The position numbers were made by a program, and so were the translations under genes. A stretch of 14,015 bases of DNA from DASRIA01 sp038203635 (GTDB lineage: Bacteria > Actinomycetota > Thermoleophilia > Solirubrobacterales > JBBDJG01): positions 1 to 14,015 of the forward strand of contig JBBRDT010000086.1 in NCBI GenBank assembly GCA_038203635.1. Direction: 5' to 3'. Positions 13,401-14,015 of the stretch are shown piece by piece (the stretch's first letter is position 1; every line of letters starts with the position of its first letter). The notes under the pieces are model-generated. The model had not been told where the DNA came from. It ran no database searches and was given only the letters and a program-made list of their open reading frames with translations.

Positions 13401-14015
13401 GGTGAAATCAACCGGTCGTCGCAACACCTGATCGAGGGGAGTTGCGATGGGCAGGCCGGCTGGATGGATGACCGAGCTGACGGGTCGCGGTCCGTTGAAA
13501 TCACCGGGGGCGCCGTCGTTGCGTCGCGACGTGGAGCGGTTGTTCTGGCATGAGGTCGCCAAGGGGCTCAGCAGCGCGGATGCGGCGCTTGCCGTCGGGG
13601 CGTCGCAGGCGGCTGGCAGCCGGTGGTGTTCAGAGATCGTGGCGGGATGGCGACGTTCATGCTCGAGACGCAGTCGGGGCGCTACCTGTGCTTCGAAGAG
13701 CGCGAGGAGATCGCGTTGCTCAGGACCCAGGACGTCGGCATCCGGGAGATTGCGCGACGGCTTGGGCGGGCCCCGTCAACGATCTCCCGCGAGCTGCGGC
13801 GCAACGCGGCGACGCGTGGTGGCAAGCTTGAGTACCGAGCCTTCGGTGGCACAGTGGAAGGCCGAGCTCATGGCGCGACGTCCCAAGACGTCCAAGCTCG
13901 CCGCCGACGACCGGCTGCGCGGCTACGTCCAGGACCGGCTCGCAGGCCAAGTGCGCCGCCTCAACGGGACGGCGGTGGCCGGGCCGGCGACGAAGGCGTG
14001 GAAGGGGCGCAACAA
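13401..14015 (+). mobile_element. IS30-family element inserted in IS3 orfB, right end outside window
   Basis: The left end is at about 13401 (GGTGAAATCAACCGGTCGTC onward), immediately after the IS3 OrfB codons for HHSDAGSQ. The transposase gene starts 46 bp inside at ATG 13447 after GAGGGGAG. The right end is beyond the window, so the target duplication cannot be checked. Confidence 0.75.
13447..14015 (+). pseudogene. IS30-family transposase, frameshifted, 3' end outside window
   Basis: ATG 13447 has a good site (GAGGGGAG) 6-7 bases upstream. Segment one: MGRPAGWMTELTGRGPLKSP, RRDVERLFWHEVAKGLSSAD, VGASQAAGSRW (to 13626). After a dinucleotide-like slip (TGGTGTT) segment two is in another frame: FRDRGGMATFML, SGRYLCFEEREEIALLRTQD, then the helix-turn-helix VGIREIARRLGRAPSTISRE and LRRNAATRGGKLEYRA (13629 to about 13840). 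One extra base then returns to the first frame: SVAQWKAELMARRPKTSKLA, RLRGYVQDRLAGQVRRLNGT and AWKGRN at the window edge. The first frame has no stop throughout, so a product could be made, but its DNA-binding domain would be replaced by an Arg/Ser-rich segment. The DDE core lies beyond the window. Confidence 0.85.

Noticed and set aside
11304..13562. 752-codon minus-strand open frame with a poly-Gly run
   Set aside because: It lies antisense to the CARDB gene and IS3 genes; the poly-Gly is the complement of the poly-Pro tract, and nothing resembles a domain.

Overview
The window is high-GC bacterial DNA. The coding style and the secreted proteins suggest an actinobacterium, probably of the Thermoleophilia/Solirubrobacterales kind. 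The secreted proteins are Gly-Asp-rich calcium-binding repeat proteins with a Cys-containing tail, and a CARDB protein with a Pro-rich linker. This placement is an inference from protein style, not from a marker gene. The window reads as an accessory region: two related tyrosine recombinases, a tRNA-derived attachment-site relic, remnants of three IS families (IS256, IS3, IS30), and many broken genes.

Layout. Bases 2-784 are the 3' two thirds of an apparently functional integrase, cut by the window edge. The gap after it (785-1152) holds a minus-strand NERD-domain remnant. Next come an HNH endonuclease (1153-2064) and, 22 bp later on the same strand, an MPPED-like metallophosphoesterase (2087-2734). 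Convergent to these is a small intact unknown gene (2808-3098, minus), and just upstream of it a frameshifted RelA/SpoT-type (p)ppGpp synthetase pseudogene (3145-3804, minus). A divergent control region with three inverted repeats (3844-4032) leads to a 470-residue AlbA_2/HATPase/winged-helix protein (4035-5447). Related inverted repeats lie on both sides of that protein gene.

At 5721-5796 (minus) a terminator and the last 41 nt of a tRNA-Thr(GGT) mark an old integration site. Beside it is a second integrase (6014-6604, minus). It has lost its N-terminal part, its nucleophilic Tyr and a catalytic His, and it abuts an IS256 transposase remnant (6602-6961, plus). About 675 bp of gene-free, hairpin-rich DNA follows.

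The right half carries secreted-protein genes: an intact RTX-like protein (7697-8932, minus), a broken RTX-like relative (9687-10608, minus), a secreted aromatic-rich protein of unknown function (10804-11292, plus), and a CARDB/Pro-rich protein (11353-12225, plus). A broken RibD/dihydrofolate-reductase-like gene lies between the two RTX genes. The window ends in nested IS debris: an IS3-type element with a multiply shifted orfA and a truncated orfB, the latter interrupted at about 13400 by an IS30-type element that is itself frameshifted.

The segment between the integrases (about 1.1-5.5 kb) looks like a small defence or stress island: nuclease-family genes, an alarmone synthetase with a small partner, and a self-regulating AlbA_2 protein. 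Joint function is a hypothesis. The best leads are the decayed RelA/SpoT plus small-protein pair, the operator-like repeats bracketing the AlbA_2 gene, and the HNH-phosphoesterase pair.
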